DNA of 64,000 nt from Oerskovia jenensis (GCF_016907235.1 NZ_JAFBBO010000001.1:2666001-2730000), one strand, 5' to 3'. Shown: positions 45,845 through 54,348, counted from the stretch's first letter. Notes: generated by a model from the letters alone, not told the origin. Program-made: numbers and translations.

Positions 45845-47031
45845 CCGGACCGCACGACGACCTCTTCGACCGTCTGCACGCTGCGGCCGACTCCGTCCCA
45901 CCCTCGACGCTCGACCTGCCCGTCGTGCTCGTCACGAGCCGGCGCAAGGCCACAGCCCGGCGGGCCGCCACCGGGACCGCAGTGCTCACGGCGTTCGCCG
46001 TCCTGGGCGTCGGGGTCGCGAGCGGCCTCCCCAGCCAGGTGGCTCACGAGCTCGTCCCCGCGGCGGCCTACGAGACCTTGAGCACCGAGATCGCGCATCG
46101 AGAGATCGCCCCCGGGATCACGGCCGTCGCCGAGGCGGCGACCTTCGAGCTGCCGGACAAGACGGTCGTGCTCGACACGGGCATCGAGACCGGCGCGAAC
46201 GGCGACCGGTTCCTGATCGTCTCGACGGTCGAGTTCGAAGCAGGTCTCGCGGACCTCGAGGACGGCGAGGTCGTCGACCGCAGCGATGCCAAGGACCCGG
46301 CCCGCATCCAAGAGATGACCGAACTCGGCTACCCGCCGATCGAGACGCAGCGGGTCCAGGTGGTCGCTGGGGACGATGCCGAGCTCCGACGGCTGCAGGA
46401 CGGGTACGAGCCCACGAACGTCGTGGTCGAGGACGTGCCCTCGGTCGTGGCGGTCGAGGCAGGAGCACGGCGCATCGTGTTCGCGACGCCCCTCAGCAAG
46501 GGAACGACGGACGAGGCGGACACGTACGTCACGTCCTGGGAACCGTTCGAAGGGGCCGACGGCACGACGGTCTCGACTCTCCTCACACCCAGCCTCGTCG
46601 TTCCCGAGCGCCAGAGGGAGGTCGTCGCTCTCGAGGTGAGCGACGAATCGTCCTTTGCGCCCCAGCTGGTGCTCACGTTCGCGGCCGCGTCCCGGGGGGC
46701 GGGCGGGTGCTCGCGCCCGGACACCGGTTGCACCGTCGCGTACGACCCCGAGACCGGGGTCGCGACGCCGAGCGCCGCGGTGGACCCGCGGTGGCAGGAT
46801 CCCGTGGATCCGGTGCAGCTCGAGCTCAACGCCCTCGTGCACGACCAGGCCACCTCGGACGAGGTCGTGCTCCGCTGCCTCGAGCTCCGTGGTGCGGCCG
46901 ACGGTCTGGACATGGCGAGCCTGACGGTGCCGAACCGGCGGGACCGGCTCGGCGAAGACCGCGACACCATGGTCCGGTGTGAGGCGGACGAGCAGCTGGC
47001 GTTGTTCTCGATGCTCGCCGACGTGTCGTGA
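45841..47031 (+). CDS. single-span exported-domain protein, possible anti-sigma partner
   Basis: A 396-aa protein, ATG 45841 overlapping the sigma gene stop. A cytosolic part of about 45 residues (TGPHDDLFDRLHAAADSVPP) resembles the start of sigma-E partner proteins, one span follows (ATGTAVLTAFAVLGVGVASG, about 43-63), and about 330 residues lie outside, acidic, with one Cys pair in RGAGGCSRPDTGCTVAYDPE that may form a disulfide and another Cys pair later (LRCLELRG, MVRCEADE). No named domain is recognised. Position and topology suggest an anti-sigma or signal-sensing protein for the SigE-type factor. Confidence 0.7.
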   Translation: MTGPHDDLFDRLHAAADSVPPSTLDLPVVLVTSRRKATARRAATGTAVLTAFAVLGVGVASGLPSQVAHELVPAAAYETLSTEIAHREIAPGITAVAEAATFELPDKTVVLDTGIETGANGDRFLIVSTVEFEAGLADLEDGEVVDRSDAKDPARIQEMTELGYPPIETQRVQVVAGDDAELRRLQDGYEPTNVVVEDVPSVVAVEAGARRIVFATPLSKGTTDEADTYVTSWEPFEGADGTTVSTLLTPSLVVPERQREVVALEVSDESSFAPQLVLTFAAASRGAGGCSRPDTGCTVAYDPETGVATPSAAVDPRWQDPVDPVQLELNALVHDQATSDEVVLRCLELRGAADGLDMASLTVPNRRDRLGEDRDTMVRCEADEQLALFSMLADVS

Positions 47032-47032
47032 C

Positions 47033-47893
47033 TCACGTCCCGCCGCGCCGCTCCAGGTCGGCCAGCTCGGCCGCCGCGCGGTCCGCGTCGAGGTAGAGCC
47101 CGCCGCGGTGCACGGGCACGAGGTGGGCTCCGGCCGCCTGAGCACCCGGCTGCGCACCCGGGTGGGGATCCCCGCCCGGGTGCGCGGCGTCGTCGGGCAC
47201 CTGGCGCTCGAAGCGGTAGACGAGCGGGATCCCCGTGGGGACGTTGAGGACCTGGACCTCGGGGGCCGTGAGCCGGTCGACGAGCATGACGAACGCCCGC
47301 AGCGAGTTGCCGTGTGCCACGACGAGGAGGTTCTCGCCGCGGTCGAGGGCCTCGCGCACCGTCGCCCACAGCGGAGTCAGGCGGTCGACGACGTCCGCGA
47401 GCGACTCGGTGTCGCGGCGCAGGCCGAGGCGGGCGGCGTCGGGCAGGCGCGAGAAGGTGTCCGCGACCCGCGCTGCGGCCTCGCTGCCCTCCTCGACGGG
47501 CGGCGGCCGGTGGTCGAACGAGCGCCGGTACTCCCAGTAGGCCGTCTCGCCGTACTCGGCCCGGACGGACTCGCGCAGGTCGTCGGTGAACGCGCCGTAG
47601 TGGCGCTCGACCAGCCGCCACTCGGGGACCACAGGAGGCGGCCCCGAGAGCCGCGCCGCGACGATCGCCGCGGTCGCCGAGGCCCGGACGAGCGGCGAGG
47701 TCAGCACGCGGCGGGGGACGAGCGTCGGGTCGTGCTCGCAGGCCGCGGCGAGCTCCGAGCCCGCCCGCTCGGCCTCGCGGACACCCTGGTCCGAGAGGTC
47801 GACGTCGAGCAGCCCCGTGAACCGGTTCTCAGCGTTGTAGACGCTCTGCCCGTGACGCAGCAGGACGAGGGTTCCAGGGGCCGGGGCGCTCAT
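47033..47893 (-). CDS. gpmA: 2,3-bisphosphoglycerate-dependent phosphoglycerate mutase
   Basis: A 286-aa enzyme, ATG 47893; it interconverts 3- and 2-phosphoglycerate in glycolysis. LVLLRHGQSVYNAENRFTGL holds phospho-His14 and the substrate Arg/Asn; VERHYGAFTD, FDHRPPPVEE and VVAHGNSLRAFVMLVDRLTA (second His) are the other dPGM motifs. The C-terminal part has a Gly/Pro/His-rich insertion (PDDAAHPGGDPHPGAQPGAQ) not found in the shorter E. coli enzyme, making the protein about 35 residues longer than usual. Only 1 bp separates it from the convergent sigma-partner gene, so the 3' ends nearly meet. Confidence 0.92.
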   Translation of the reverse strand: MSAPAPGTLVLLRHGQSVYNAENRFTGLLDVDLSDQGVREAERAGSELAAACEHDPTLVPRRVLTSPLVRASATAAIVAARLSGPPPVVPEWRLVERHYGAFTDDLRESVRAEYGETAYWEYRRSFDHRPPPVEEGSEAAARVADTFSRLPDAARLGLRRDTESLADVVDRLTPLWATVREALDRGENLLVVAHGNSLRAFVMLVDRLTAPEVQVLNVPTGIPLVYRFERQVPDDAAHPGGDPHPGAQPGAQAAGAHLVPVHRGGLYLDADRAAAELADLERRGGT

Positions 47894-47921
47894 GGCGACC
47901 AGCGAACCACACGTGCGGTCG

Positions 47922-50888
47922 TCAGACCTCGATCAGCCCGCGGTGGTGCGCGATCGAGACGGCCTCCGTGCGGCCCGAGGCGCCCAGCTTGGCCAGGACG
48001 TTCGAGACGTGGACGCTCACGGTCTTGCCGCTGATGAACAGACGCTCGCCGATCTGCCGGTTCGTCAGGCCCTGCGCGACGAGCAGCAGCACCTCCTCCT
48101 CGCGGTCCGTCAGGACCGTCGTGGCGCCGCGGCGCAGGCCCGGCAGGTCCAGGCGTCCGCGCCGCGCGAGGTCCCGCAGCGCGCTCGCGAGCGGCGCGGC
48201 GCCCATGTCGTCGGCCTCCTCGAGGGCTTCGCCCGCCTGGGTGGCGGCGCCCTCGCGGTCCCCCACGCCCAGCAGCGACTGGGCCCAGCGCCAGCGGGAC
48301 CGCGCGATCTCGTAGCGGTAGCCGTAGTCGAACGCTGCCGTGGCCTCCTGCCACAGGAGCGGGTCGTTCGTCCCCGTGAGGCGGCTGTGCTCGGCGCGGG
48401 CCCGCACCAGCCACGCGATGCCCTCCGGGCCGAGCCGACCCCCGCGTGGGCGTCCCCGCTGCGCCGTGGTCTCGGCCTCGGTGAGCAGGGCGTCTCCCTG
48501 CGCGACCAGGTCGTCGACAGGCGCGCCCACGAGCCGGCGCTCCTCGGTCGCGTCGGCCAGCGCCGTCAGGGCGAGCGCCGAGATCCAGATCCGGCCCAGG
48601 AAGTAGTCGCTCCAGGTGCGACCCAGGTACACGATGAGCTCCTGCGCGAGCGACAGGGCCTCCTCGCGCTGTGCCGTCCAGACGAGCGCGTCGATCATGC
48701 ACCCGCCCGCGATGAGGGCGATCTGCCCGTCCCGCCGCCACTCGGGACGCAGCGCGCGCGCACGCTCGATCACGCCCTCGTCGCCGCGCGCGACGGCCGC
48801 GTAGAGCTGGGCTGCCGAGAGCGCGGCGACCGCGCTCGGTGGCACCGGGTCGGGGGACGAAGGTGGGGGGCGGAGGTCGCCCGTGGCGTACCGGACGAGC
48901 TCGCCGAAGAGGCGGAGCTCGACGCCGTAGCCGTTCCAGCCGAGACCTGCCGCGACTGCGTGCTCGAGCCCGGTGTGCGCCTCGACGAGCGCCTGCTCGA
49001 GGTCCCCCGAGTAGTAGCGGTTGGCTGCGATGTTGTACCAGCAGCGCATCTCCGTGAGGAGGTCGCCCGCGGCCTGGGCACGCTCTCGCGCGTTGGCGAG
49101 GAGCTGGGCGGCGCGATCCGCGTCGTCGACCTCGAGCACCGCGAGCGTGGTCAGGGCGTCGGCCTCCACGTCAGGGGCGTCGATCGCGCGGGCCACCTCG
49201 ATCGCCTCCTCGGCGGTCTCCTGCGCGACGACGTCCATGTCGGCACGGTCGAGGTTCATCGCTGCCCGCGCGCGGGTCGCGAGGGTCCACGCGCGATCCT
49301 TCGACGGAGGCTCGGTGGGCAGCACCGCGAGGGCCGCGGCCGTGTGCTCGATGACCTCCTCGACGCGCTCGATCCCGAGCAGGTGCAGGGACAGCACGTG
49401 ACGCAGCGACGCCTGCCGCAGCGGGTTCTCCGCGGTCATCTCGACGACCTTGCGCGCGATCGCGACCGCGCGGTCCGGCTCGCCCGCGCGGCTCGCCGCG
49501 GACGCCGCCGCGACGGCCACGTCGACGCGGTCCTCGCCCAGCAGGTCCGCGGCCTCGGGAACGACGTCCCACAGGCGAAGCACCTGCTCGAGGTGCCGCA
49601 GCTCCTCGGCGGGCGCGAGGACGCGCCCCGCACGGCGCGCGGCCTCACGGGAGGCGACGAGCGCCGTCGTCGTCTCGTGCGCCGACAGCGCGTGGTGGGC
49701 CCGCTGCGCGGGCGACCCCAGGGACGGGTCCTCGGTCAGCGCGGCCAGGTAGGCGCGGTGCAGCGCGACCTGCTCGCCCGGCAGGAGGTCGGCCGAGATG
49801 GCCTCGGCCAGGAGGGCGTGCCGGAAGGCGATCCTGCCGCCGTCGACCGTCAGCACGTGGTGGGCCACGGCCTCCCGGAGCGTCGCGTCGAACACCTGCT
49901 CGCACGCCGCTCGCGTCAGGACGGTCCCCGAGGGCCGGAGCCCGCCGAGCGAGAACACGCCGAGGTCCTGGGCGACGACGGCGCGCAGCAGCGGCTCGGC
50001 GACCACGCGCCCCGCGAGGGACGCGATGCGGGCGAGCTGCTGGACGTCGGGCTCGAGCTGTTCGAGGCGGGCGTGCAGCACGTCGGCGAGCGACCAGGGC
50101 AGGGCGTCGGCCTGCGGTCCGGCCTCGACGAGCTCCTCGGCGAAGTACGCGTTGCCCTCCGAGCGCTTCATGACGCGCTCGAAGTCGTTCTTGGGCAAGG
50201 AGCGGCCCGCGACGGCGGTCGTGAACTGCTTGAGCTCGCCCGGGGTGAACGGGTCGAGGGCCAGGTGGTCGACGCGCGGGTGGCGGCGCAGCTCGGCGAG
50301 CACGGGCCGCAGCGGGTGGCGGCGGTGGAGGTCGTCGGTGCGGTAGCTCGCGATGACGAGCAGGTGGTCGGCCCGCAGGCGTGCCAGGAGGAAGCGCAGG
50401 ACGTCGCGCGTGGAGGGGTCGGCCCAGTGCAGGTCCTCGATGACCAGGACGAGCGGGGCACCGGGGTGCCCGGGGGCCGTGAGCGCAGCCGTGATGGCCT
50501 CGAAGAGCTGGAGGCGCCCGGCCTGGTCCTCGCCGTTGCCGTCGAGGGCCGCCGGGCCCGCGTCGAGGAGCCGGCCCAGCGCGGGCCGGGCCTCGATGGT
50601 CTTGTCGACGACCTCGTGGCTGGACCGGAGCTCGGACAGGGCCTCGGTGAAGGGCAGGTAGGGCAGGCCGACGTCGCCCAGGTCGACGCAGTGGCTCACG
50701 ACGACCGTCGCCCCGGTCCCGCGTGCGAGCTCTGCGGCGCGGACCAGCAGGCGCGACTTGCCGACCCCGGCGTCGGCGCCGAGCAGGATCGCACCGGGGT
50801 CGCCGGCGGCAGCGCGGCTCACCGCTGCGGCGATCACGTCGAGCTGGTGCGCTCGTGCGACGAAGTGGGCCTGGGAGGGGCGCGGCAT
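47922..50888 (-). CDS. LAL-type LuxR transcriptional regulator with AAA ATPase domain
   Basis: A 988-aa regulator. ATG 50888 is preferred, with GAGG 12 bp upstream; a second in-frame ATG lies at 50897 with no spacing to that signal. An N-terminal STAND/AAA module has Walker A LLGADAGVGKSRL (about 35-47) and Walker B-like PLVLVIEDLHWADPSTRDVL (about 145-164). A long alpha-helical TPR-like middle (about 330-900) senses or docks a ligand. The C-terminal LuxR helix-turn-helix is LTDREEEVLLLVAQGLTNRQ and LFISGKTVSVHVSNVLAKLG. Large LAL regulators activate catabolic, secondary-metabolite or sugar genes; this one's target is unknown. The 56-aa gene upstream may be a partner. Confidence 0.92.
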   Translation of the reverse strand: MPRPSQAHFVARAHQLDVIAAAVSRAAAGDPGAILLGADAGVGKSRLLVRAAELARGTGATVVVSHCVDLGDVGLPYLPFTEALSELRSSHEVVDKTIEARPALGRLLDAGPAALDGNGEDQAGRLQLFEAITAALTAPGHPGAPLVLVIEDLHWADPSTRDVLRFLLARLRADHLLVIASYRTDDLHRRHPLRPVLAELRRHPRVDHLALDPFTPGELKQFTTAVAGRSLPKNDFERVMKRSEGNAYFAEELVEAGPQADALPWSLADVLHARLEQLEPDVQQLARIASLAGRVVAEPLLRAVVAQDLGVFSLGGLRPSGTVLTRAACEQVFDATLREAVAHHVLTVDGGRIAFRHALLAEAISADLLPGEQVALHRAYLAALTEDPSLGSPAQRAHHALSAHETTTALVASREAARRAGRVLAPAEELRHLEQVLRLWDVVPEAADLLGEDRVDVAVAAASAASRAGEPDRAVAIARKVVEMTAENPLRQASLRHVLSLHLLGIERVEEVIEHTAAALAVLPTEPPSKDRAWTLATRARAAMNLDRADMDVVAQETAEEAIEVARAIDAPDVEADALTTLAVLEVDDADRAAQLLANARERAQAAGDLLTEMRCWYNIAANRYYSGDLEQALVEAHTGLEHAVAAGLGWNGYGVELRLFGELVRYATGDLRPPPSSPDPVPPSAVAALSAAQLYAAVARGDEGVIERARALRPEWRRDGQIALIAGGCMIDALVWTAQREEALSLAQELIVYLGRTWSDYFLGRIWISALALTALADATEERRLVGAPVDDLVAQGDALLTEAETTAQRGRPRGGRLGPEGIAWLVRARAEHSRLTGTNDPLLWQEATAAFDYGYRYEIARSRWRWAQSLLGVGDREGAATQAGEALEEADDMGAAPLASALRDLARRGRLDLPGLRRGATTVLTDREEEVLLLVAQGLTNRQIGERLFISGKTVSVHVSNVLAKLGASGRTEAVSIAHHRGLIEV

Positions 50889-50962
50889 ACTGCCCATCCT
50901 CGCAGCGGCCTGTGACGCCTGCCACGATGTTTCCTGATACTCGCCGCCCGGTGTGACGAACC

Positions 50963-51043
50963 CCTCTTCCGGTCCGGCCGGGAACCGGGGTCCTGGCGGT
51001 GCCGAGGGCGATGCTCGACCTCGGCCCACCCGACCGGAAGAGG
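50963..51043. terminator. nested hairpin before the LAL regulator
   Basis: CCTCTTCCGGTC (50963-50974) pairs with GACCGGAAGAGG (51032-51043), and inside it GCCGAGG (51001-51007) pairs with CCTCGGC (51019-51025). It lies 7 bp past the 56-aa gene's stop codon (51050) and 75 bp before the regulator start, both minus-strand. It probably terminates or attenuates transcription from the small gene into the regulator. Confidence 0.65.
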
Positions 51044-51049
51044 GCTCCG

Positions 51050-51220
51050 TCATCCGCTCTGACCGGCAGTGCTCACGTGGGTACTGTGCGTCTTGTGCCC
51101 CAGGCGGTGGCTGCGGAGCCAGTGCATCAGCACGTTCTCCTGGTGGTCGTAGTCCGCGCGGACCTGCTGCTGGCGGTAGGCCACCTCGGTCTCGAAGCCC
51201 ATCACGTACATCTCGTTCAT
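51050..51220 (-). CDS. small protein of unknown function (56 aa)
   Basis: ATG 51220 (GGACGGGAAC ahead) to TGA 51050-51052: MNEMYVMGFETEVAYRQQQV-RADYDHQENVLMHWLRSHRL-GHKTHSTHVSTAGQSG. The first 40 residues have heptad-like hydrophobic spacing and would form a long amphipathic helix; the tail is His/Ser/Thr-rich. Codon use is like the neighbours' and the frame starts and stops cleanly, so it is probably real. No family is recognised. It precedes the large LAL regulator on the same strand, separated by the nested hairpin. Confidence 0.6.
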   Translation of the reverse strand: MNEMYVMGFETEVAYRQQQVRADYDHQENVLMHWLRSHRLGHKTHSTHVSTAGQSG

Positions 51221-51333
51221 GGTCGTTCCCGTCCTGCTCGTCGGCAGTGGACCCGGTGCCCGCTGTGATCCTCACTCTCGTGCTGAGCGGGTGCGTCGTG
51301 CATCGGTCGAGCGGGTAGGTTCTGGGCCGCTAC

Positions 51334-51380
51334 CGCCTCAGGCCCGACGGCGTATCTCGCCTGAGGTGGTCTGAGGCGCC
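51334..51380. repeat. three-part inverted repeat of CCTCAGG/CCTGAGG
   Basis: GCCTCAGGC (51335-51343), GCCTGAGG (51359-51366) and CTGAGGCGCC (51371-51380) face each other about 90-135 bp upstream of the GDSL gene start. CGCCTCAG and CTGAGGCG are perfect inverted repeats. Might be an operator or an mRNA hairpin; role unknown. Confidence 0.45.
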
Positions 51381-51470
51381 TTAGGGGTGAGGTCGCCGGG
51401 CGACGGCGACCCGGGAGACGCGAGGGACGGCACCCTCTGCGACGCCCGCGACCGCCCTACGATCGGTGTC

Positions 51471-52205
51471 ATGTCGATGCCAGGACCTGACGTCCGGACG
51501 TGCTTCGTGGGGGACTCGTTCGTCGCAGGGACCGGTGACCCGACGGCGCTGGGGTGGGTCGGTCGGGTCACGGCGGCCGCGATCGCCCGCGGGCATCGCC
51601 TCACGGCCTACAACCTGGGTGTCCGGGGCGACACGTCCCAGGACGTCGGCGACCGGCTCGCGCGCGAGCTGGCGCCACGGCTGCCGTCCGGGGCCCGCAC
51701 CGGGGTGGTCCTGTCGTTCGGGGTCAACGACACGGTCCTGGTGGACGGACGGGTGCGGGTGACGCCCGCCGGGACCGTCGAGGCGTTCGACCGGTCGTAC
51801 CGGACGGCCGGCGCGGCGGAGGTCCTGCTCGTCGGTCCGCCGGCGGTCGACGACGACACGCAGAACGCGCGCCTGCTCGGCACGAGCGAGGCGCTGCGGG
51901 AGGTTGCTCGGCATCGGGCCGTCCCGTTCGTCGACACGTTCTCGGGCACGGTGCAGAGCCAGGTCTGGCGACGCGAAGTGCGGGACGGCGACGGGTACCA
52001 CCCCGGCGCGGCGGGCTACGAGGTGCTGGCGGGGATCGTCGTCGGACCGTTCCTCGCGTGGCTCGACCAGCGCTCCTCGCGTGGCTCGACCAGCGCTTCC
52101 GCGACACGCAGCCGTCCCGTCGGCCCGGCCCGGCGGGCGGGTAGGTTCCCACCCGTTGCCAACAACGGGTGCCGGTCGCAGACTGGAATGGACCGGACCC
52201 CTTGA
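51471..52205 (+). CDS. GDSL/SGNH esterase, C-terminus frameshifted by a 23-bp duplication
   Basis: A 244-aa SGNH hydrolase as it now reads, ATG 51471. Block I VRTCFVGDSFVAGTGDP holds nucleophile Ser16; YNLGVRGDTSQDV is block II; LSFGVNDTVL block III with the oxyanion Asn; and DGDGYHPGAAGYEVLAGIVV block V with catalytic Asp and His, so the catalytic set is complete. TCCTCGCGTGGCTCGACCAG (plus CGC) is duplicated in tandem at 52051-52073 and 52074-52096; 23 bp is not a multiple of three, so frame changes. Removing one copy gives FLAWLDQRFRDTQPSRRPGP AGG ending at 52144, the likely ancestral C-terminus. The extra tail is probably harmless to catalysis. Confidence 0.85.
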   Translation: MSMPGPDVRTCFVGDSFVAGTGDPTALGWVGRVTAAAIARGHRLTAYNLGVRGDTSQDVGDRLARELAPRLPSGARTGVVLSFGVNDTVLVDGRVRVTPAGTVEAFDRSYRTAGAAEVLLVGPPAVDDDTQNARLLGTSEALREVARHRAVPFVDTFSGTVQSQVWRREVRDGDGYHPGAAGYEVLAGIVVGPFLAWLDQRSSRGSTSASATRSRPVGPARRAGRFPPVANNGCRSQTGMDRTP

Positions 52206-52218
52206 TGGAGGTGCCCTC

Positions 52219-52908
52219 GTGACATCGACGTACGACGTGCTACCCATGCTAGGACGCGGCAAGCACCGCAACCCGAAGAAGGGCGCGTGCTTCATGGAGC
52301 TCGCGTCGTACCTGGCCGGCGAGCGCTGGAGCGACCATCCCCAGTGCACGCACCCGCTGGTCGCGATGCTCGCGCGAGCGGTCAACGACCTCACGAGCGA
52401 TGCGGCCAGGCCACGCCTGGCGATCCTCATCCCGTCCGTGATCGGGCTGCGGTCCGACGACCCGCGGTGGAGCGTGTGGATCTCGCTGCGCGCGGCGCAG
52501 ACGGCGCTGCCCGTCTCGCCGAGCGACCGGCAGGACGTCCTCGCGGTCGCGATCATCGCGGGCGAGCGCATGCTCGACCAGCTCGAGGGCCGTGAGCCCG
52601 GCACCCGGACGCAGGCGTCGCAGGACGCCCTGAACATGGTGCCGCGCACCGCGGCCTGGGCCGAGTCGTTCTGCAAGGGCTCGCGGCTGCGTCCCGCACG
52701 GTTCGCGCGCGACGCGGCACCGAGCATCGTCGCCGCCGCGGTCCAGGGCATCTCCGAGGCGGGCTCCCGCGACGCCGACGACGCGCTCTACGAGCTGCTC
52801 TCGTCGACGATCGAGGCGGCCCGCGGCTGGGCCGCGGCCGAGCCCGCCGAACCGCTCGAGCCCAGCGACTGGGAGCCGGTCGTCCGGAGCGTCGGGGCAC
52901 AGGTTTGA
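52219..52908 (+). CDS. conserved-looking alpha-helical protein of unknown function
   Basis: A 229-aa protein, GTG 52219 with GATGGAGG ahead, giving a start VTSTYDVLPMLGRGKHRNPK. It is mostly helical: CFMELASYLAGERWSDHPQC, HPLVAMLARAVNDLTSDAAR, LAVAIIAGERMLDQLEG and a C-terminal helix. The opening motif MLGRGKHRNPKKGACFMELA, with Cys, His and Lys residues, might bind a nucleic acid or a metal, but I cannot name a family with confidence. Its stop overlaps the next start (TTGA), so it is cotranscribed with the UBP zinc-finger protein; they may form a small module. Confidence 0.7.
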   Translation: MTSTYDVLPMLGRGKHRNPKKGACFMELASYLAGERWSDHPQCTHPLVAMLARAVNDLTSDAARPRLAILIPSVIGLRSDDPRWSVWISLRAAQTALPVSPSDRQDVLAVAIIAGERMLDQLEGREPGTRTQASQDALNMVPRTAAWAESFCKGSRLRPARFARDAAPSIVAAAVQGISEAGSRDADDALYELLSSTIEAARGWAAAEPAEPLEPSDWEPVVRSVGAQV

Positions 52909-53279
52909 CGGCGCCCGCCGACGGTGGCACCGGCGGTCTCGAGGAGTCCCTCGACCTGACGGTGCCACCGAGCGGTCCGGGCTGCGCCGAGTGCGAGTCG
53001 TCCGACGGGTGGTGGGTGCACCTGCGACGGTGCGCGCGGTGCGGCCACGTGGGGTGCTGCGACACGTCGCCCTCGCAGCACGCCACGGCGCACTTCCAGG
53101 AGACCGGCCACCGGCTCATGCGCTCCTACGAGCCCGGCGAGGACTGGTACTGGGACTACGTCTCGGAGCAGTCGTTCGAGGGGCCGGACCTCGCGCCGCC
53201 GATCTCGCGCCCCGAGGACCAGTCCACGCCCGGTCCCGCGCAGCGGGTCCCCGCCAACTGGCGTGAGCTCATCCATTGA
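52905..53279 (+). CDS. UBP-type zinc-finger protein
   Basis: A 124-aa protein starting TTG 52905, which overlaps the previous stop. The ZnF_UBP domain (about 27-85) has the ligands in CAECESSDGWWVHLRRCARC and GHVGCCDTSPSQHATAHFQE-TGH, i.e. the C-x2-C, W-x-C, C-x2-C-x-H and H-x-H pattern. Similar small bacterial proteins (Gly-Cys-Cys, SQHATAHF, PGEDWYWDY) are common in actinobacteria. In eukaryotes this fold binds ubiquitin C-termini; bacterial relatives are of unknown function, perhaps binding other peptide C-termini. The gene runs directly into the long hairpin element C. Confidence 0.9.
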   Translation: MTAPADGGTGGLEESLDLTVPPSGPGCAECESSDGWWVHLRRCARCGHVGCCDTSPSQHATAHFQETGHRLMRSYEPGEDWYWDYVSEQSFEGPDLAPPISRPEDQSTPGPAQRVPANWRELIH

Positions 53280-53285
53280 CCGCTT

Positions 53286-53351
53286 CCGCCGAGAAGTGAG
53301 TTCACGCCCCTGATCCGTGCGGATCAGGGGCGTGAACTCACTTCTCGGCGG
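53286..53351. terminator. long perfect hairpin element C at convergent gene ends
   Basis: 31-bp perfectly complementary arms around a 4-nt loop GTGC: CCGCCGAGAAGTGAGTTCAC on the left and GTGAACTCACTTCTCGGCGG on the right. It sits between the UBP zinc-finger gene (stop 53279) and the LLM oxidoreductase gene, whose TGA stop (53340-53338) is inside the right arm, so the element supplies codons for its last residues VSSAEK. Bidirectional terminator, possibly of a mobile hairpin family. Confidence 0.85.
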
Positions 53352-54348
53352 ACGACACGACCCGGGCGAGCGCGTCGAGCGCCGCGAACGGGTCGTCCTG
53401 GCGTCCGGGGTCGGGGCTCGTCGGCACGACGACGACGCTGCTGACGCCGTTCGCCTCGAGCGCGGCGAGCCGGGCACGGATCACGTCGGGCGGGCCGACG
53501 ATCGCGAGCTGGTCGACCCACTCGTCGGGCAGCGCGCGGGCGAAGTCCTCGGGCGTCGGGCTGGAGTCGCGCAGCGCCCGGAACGCGGACGCGAACGGCA
53601 GCGGGTCGATCTGCGCCGACCAGTCGGCGGCGCCGAACGTGGCCAGCGCAGGCCGGACGATCTCGCGGGCCGTCGCGACGTCGTCGTGCACCACGGCGAG
53701 GGCGAACGCGACGAGCGTGTGCTCGGGCGGGGCGCTCGGGCCGGCCGCTGCCCGGCCGCGCTCGACGGCCGCGCGGACCACGCCCAGGTACTCGGGGGTC
53801 ACTGGCATGTCGAGGATCGTGCCGTCGGCGACGCGGCCCGAGACCTCCAGGGACCTGGGCCCGCGCACCCCGTTGAGCACGGGCGGGGCGACAGCCGGCG
53901 GGCTGTACAGAGCGACATCATCGAGTTGTACGTAGCGTCCGTCGGTGGTGAGCCGCTCGCCGTGCAGCAGCGAGCGGACGGCGCTCGTGGTCTCCTCCAG
54001 CAGCGTCAGGGGGCTCGCCGGCCACACCCCGATCTGCCGCATCCACGCGGGCATCCCGTGCCCGATCCCCAGCAGCAGCCGCCCCGGGTGGAGCTCGGCC
54101 AGCGTCCCGGCCTCGAGAGCCGTCATGGCGGGGCTGCGCACCGCTGCCGGCAGGATCCCGATGCCCACGCGGATCGACTCCGTGCGCGCGAGGATCGTCG
54201 CCGCCTGCGCGATCCCGCCCCGGAAGAAGCAGTCCTCGACCACCCAGAGCTCGTCGAGGCCGATCTCCTCGGCGCGCAGCGCGAACGGCAGCAGGTCGGT
54301 GATCGGCAGGTCGCGCGGGACGATCACGCCGAGGCGAGGACGGGGCAC
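53338..54348 (-). CDS. LLM-class flavin-dependent oxidoreductase
   Basis: A 336-aa TIM-barrel luciferase-like oxidoreductase; GTG 54348 with AAGGAGAACCACC ahead. RLGVIVPRDLPITDLLPFAL and EEIGLDELWVVEDCFFRGGI start the barrel; RIRVGIGILPAAVRSPAMTA-type (here ESIRVGIGILPAAVRSPAMT), GTLAELHPGRLLLGIGHGMP and WPASPLTLLEETTSAVRSLL are typical of this class, which uses reduced flavin or coenzyme F420. Actinobacterial LLM proteins often prefer F420. The C-terminus is encoded by hairpin element C. Substrate unknown. Confidence 0.88.
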   Translation of the reverse strand: MPRPRLGVIVPRDLPITDLLPFALRAEEIGLDELWVVEDCFFRGGIAQAATILARTESIRVGIGILPAAVRSPAMTALEAGTLAELHPGRLLLGIGHGMPAWMRQIGVWPASPLTLLEETTSAVRSLLHGERLTTDGRYVQLDDVALYSPPAVAPPVLNGVRGPRSLEVSGRVADGTILDMPVTPEYLGVVRAAVERGRAAAGPSAPPEHTLVAFALAVVHDDVATAREIVRPALATFGAADWSAQIDPLPFASAFRALRDSSPTPEDFARALPDEWVDQLAIVGPPDVIRARLAALEANGVSSVVVVPTSPDPGRQDDPFAALDALARVVSSAEK

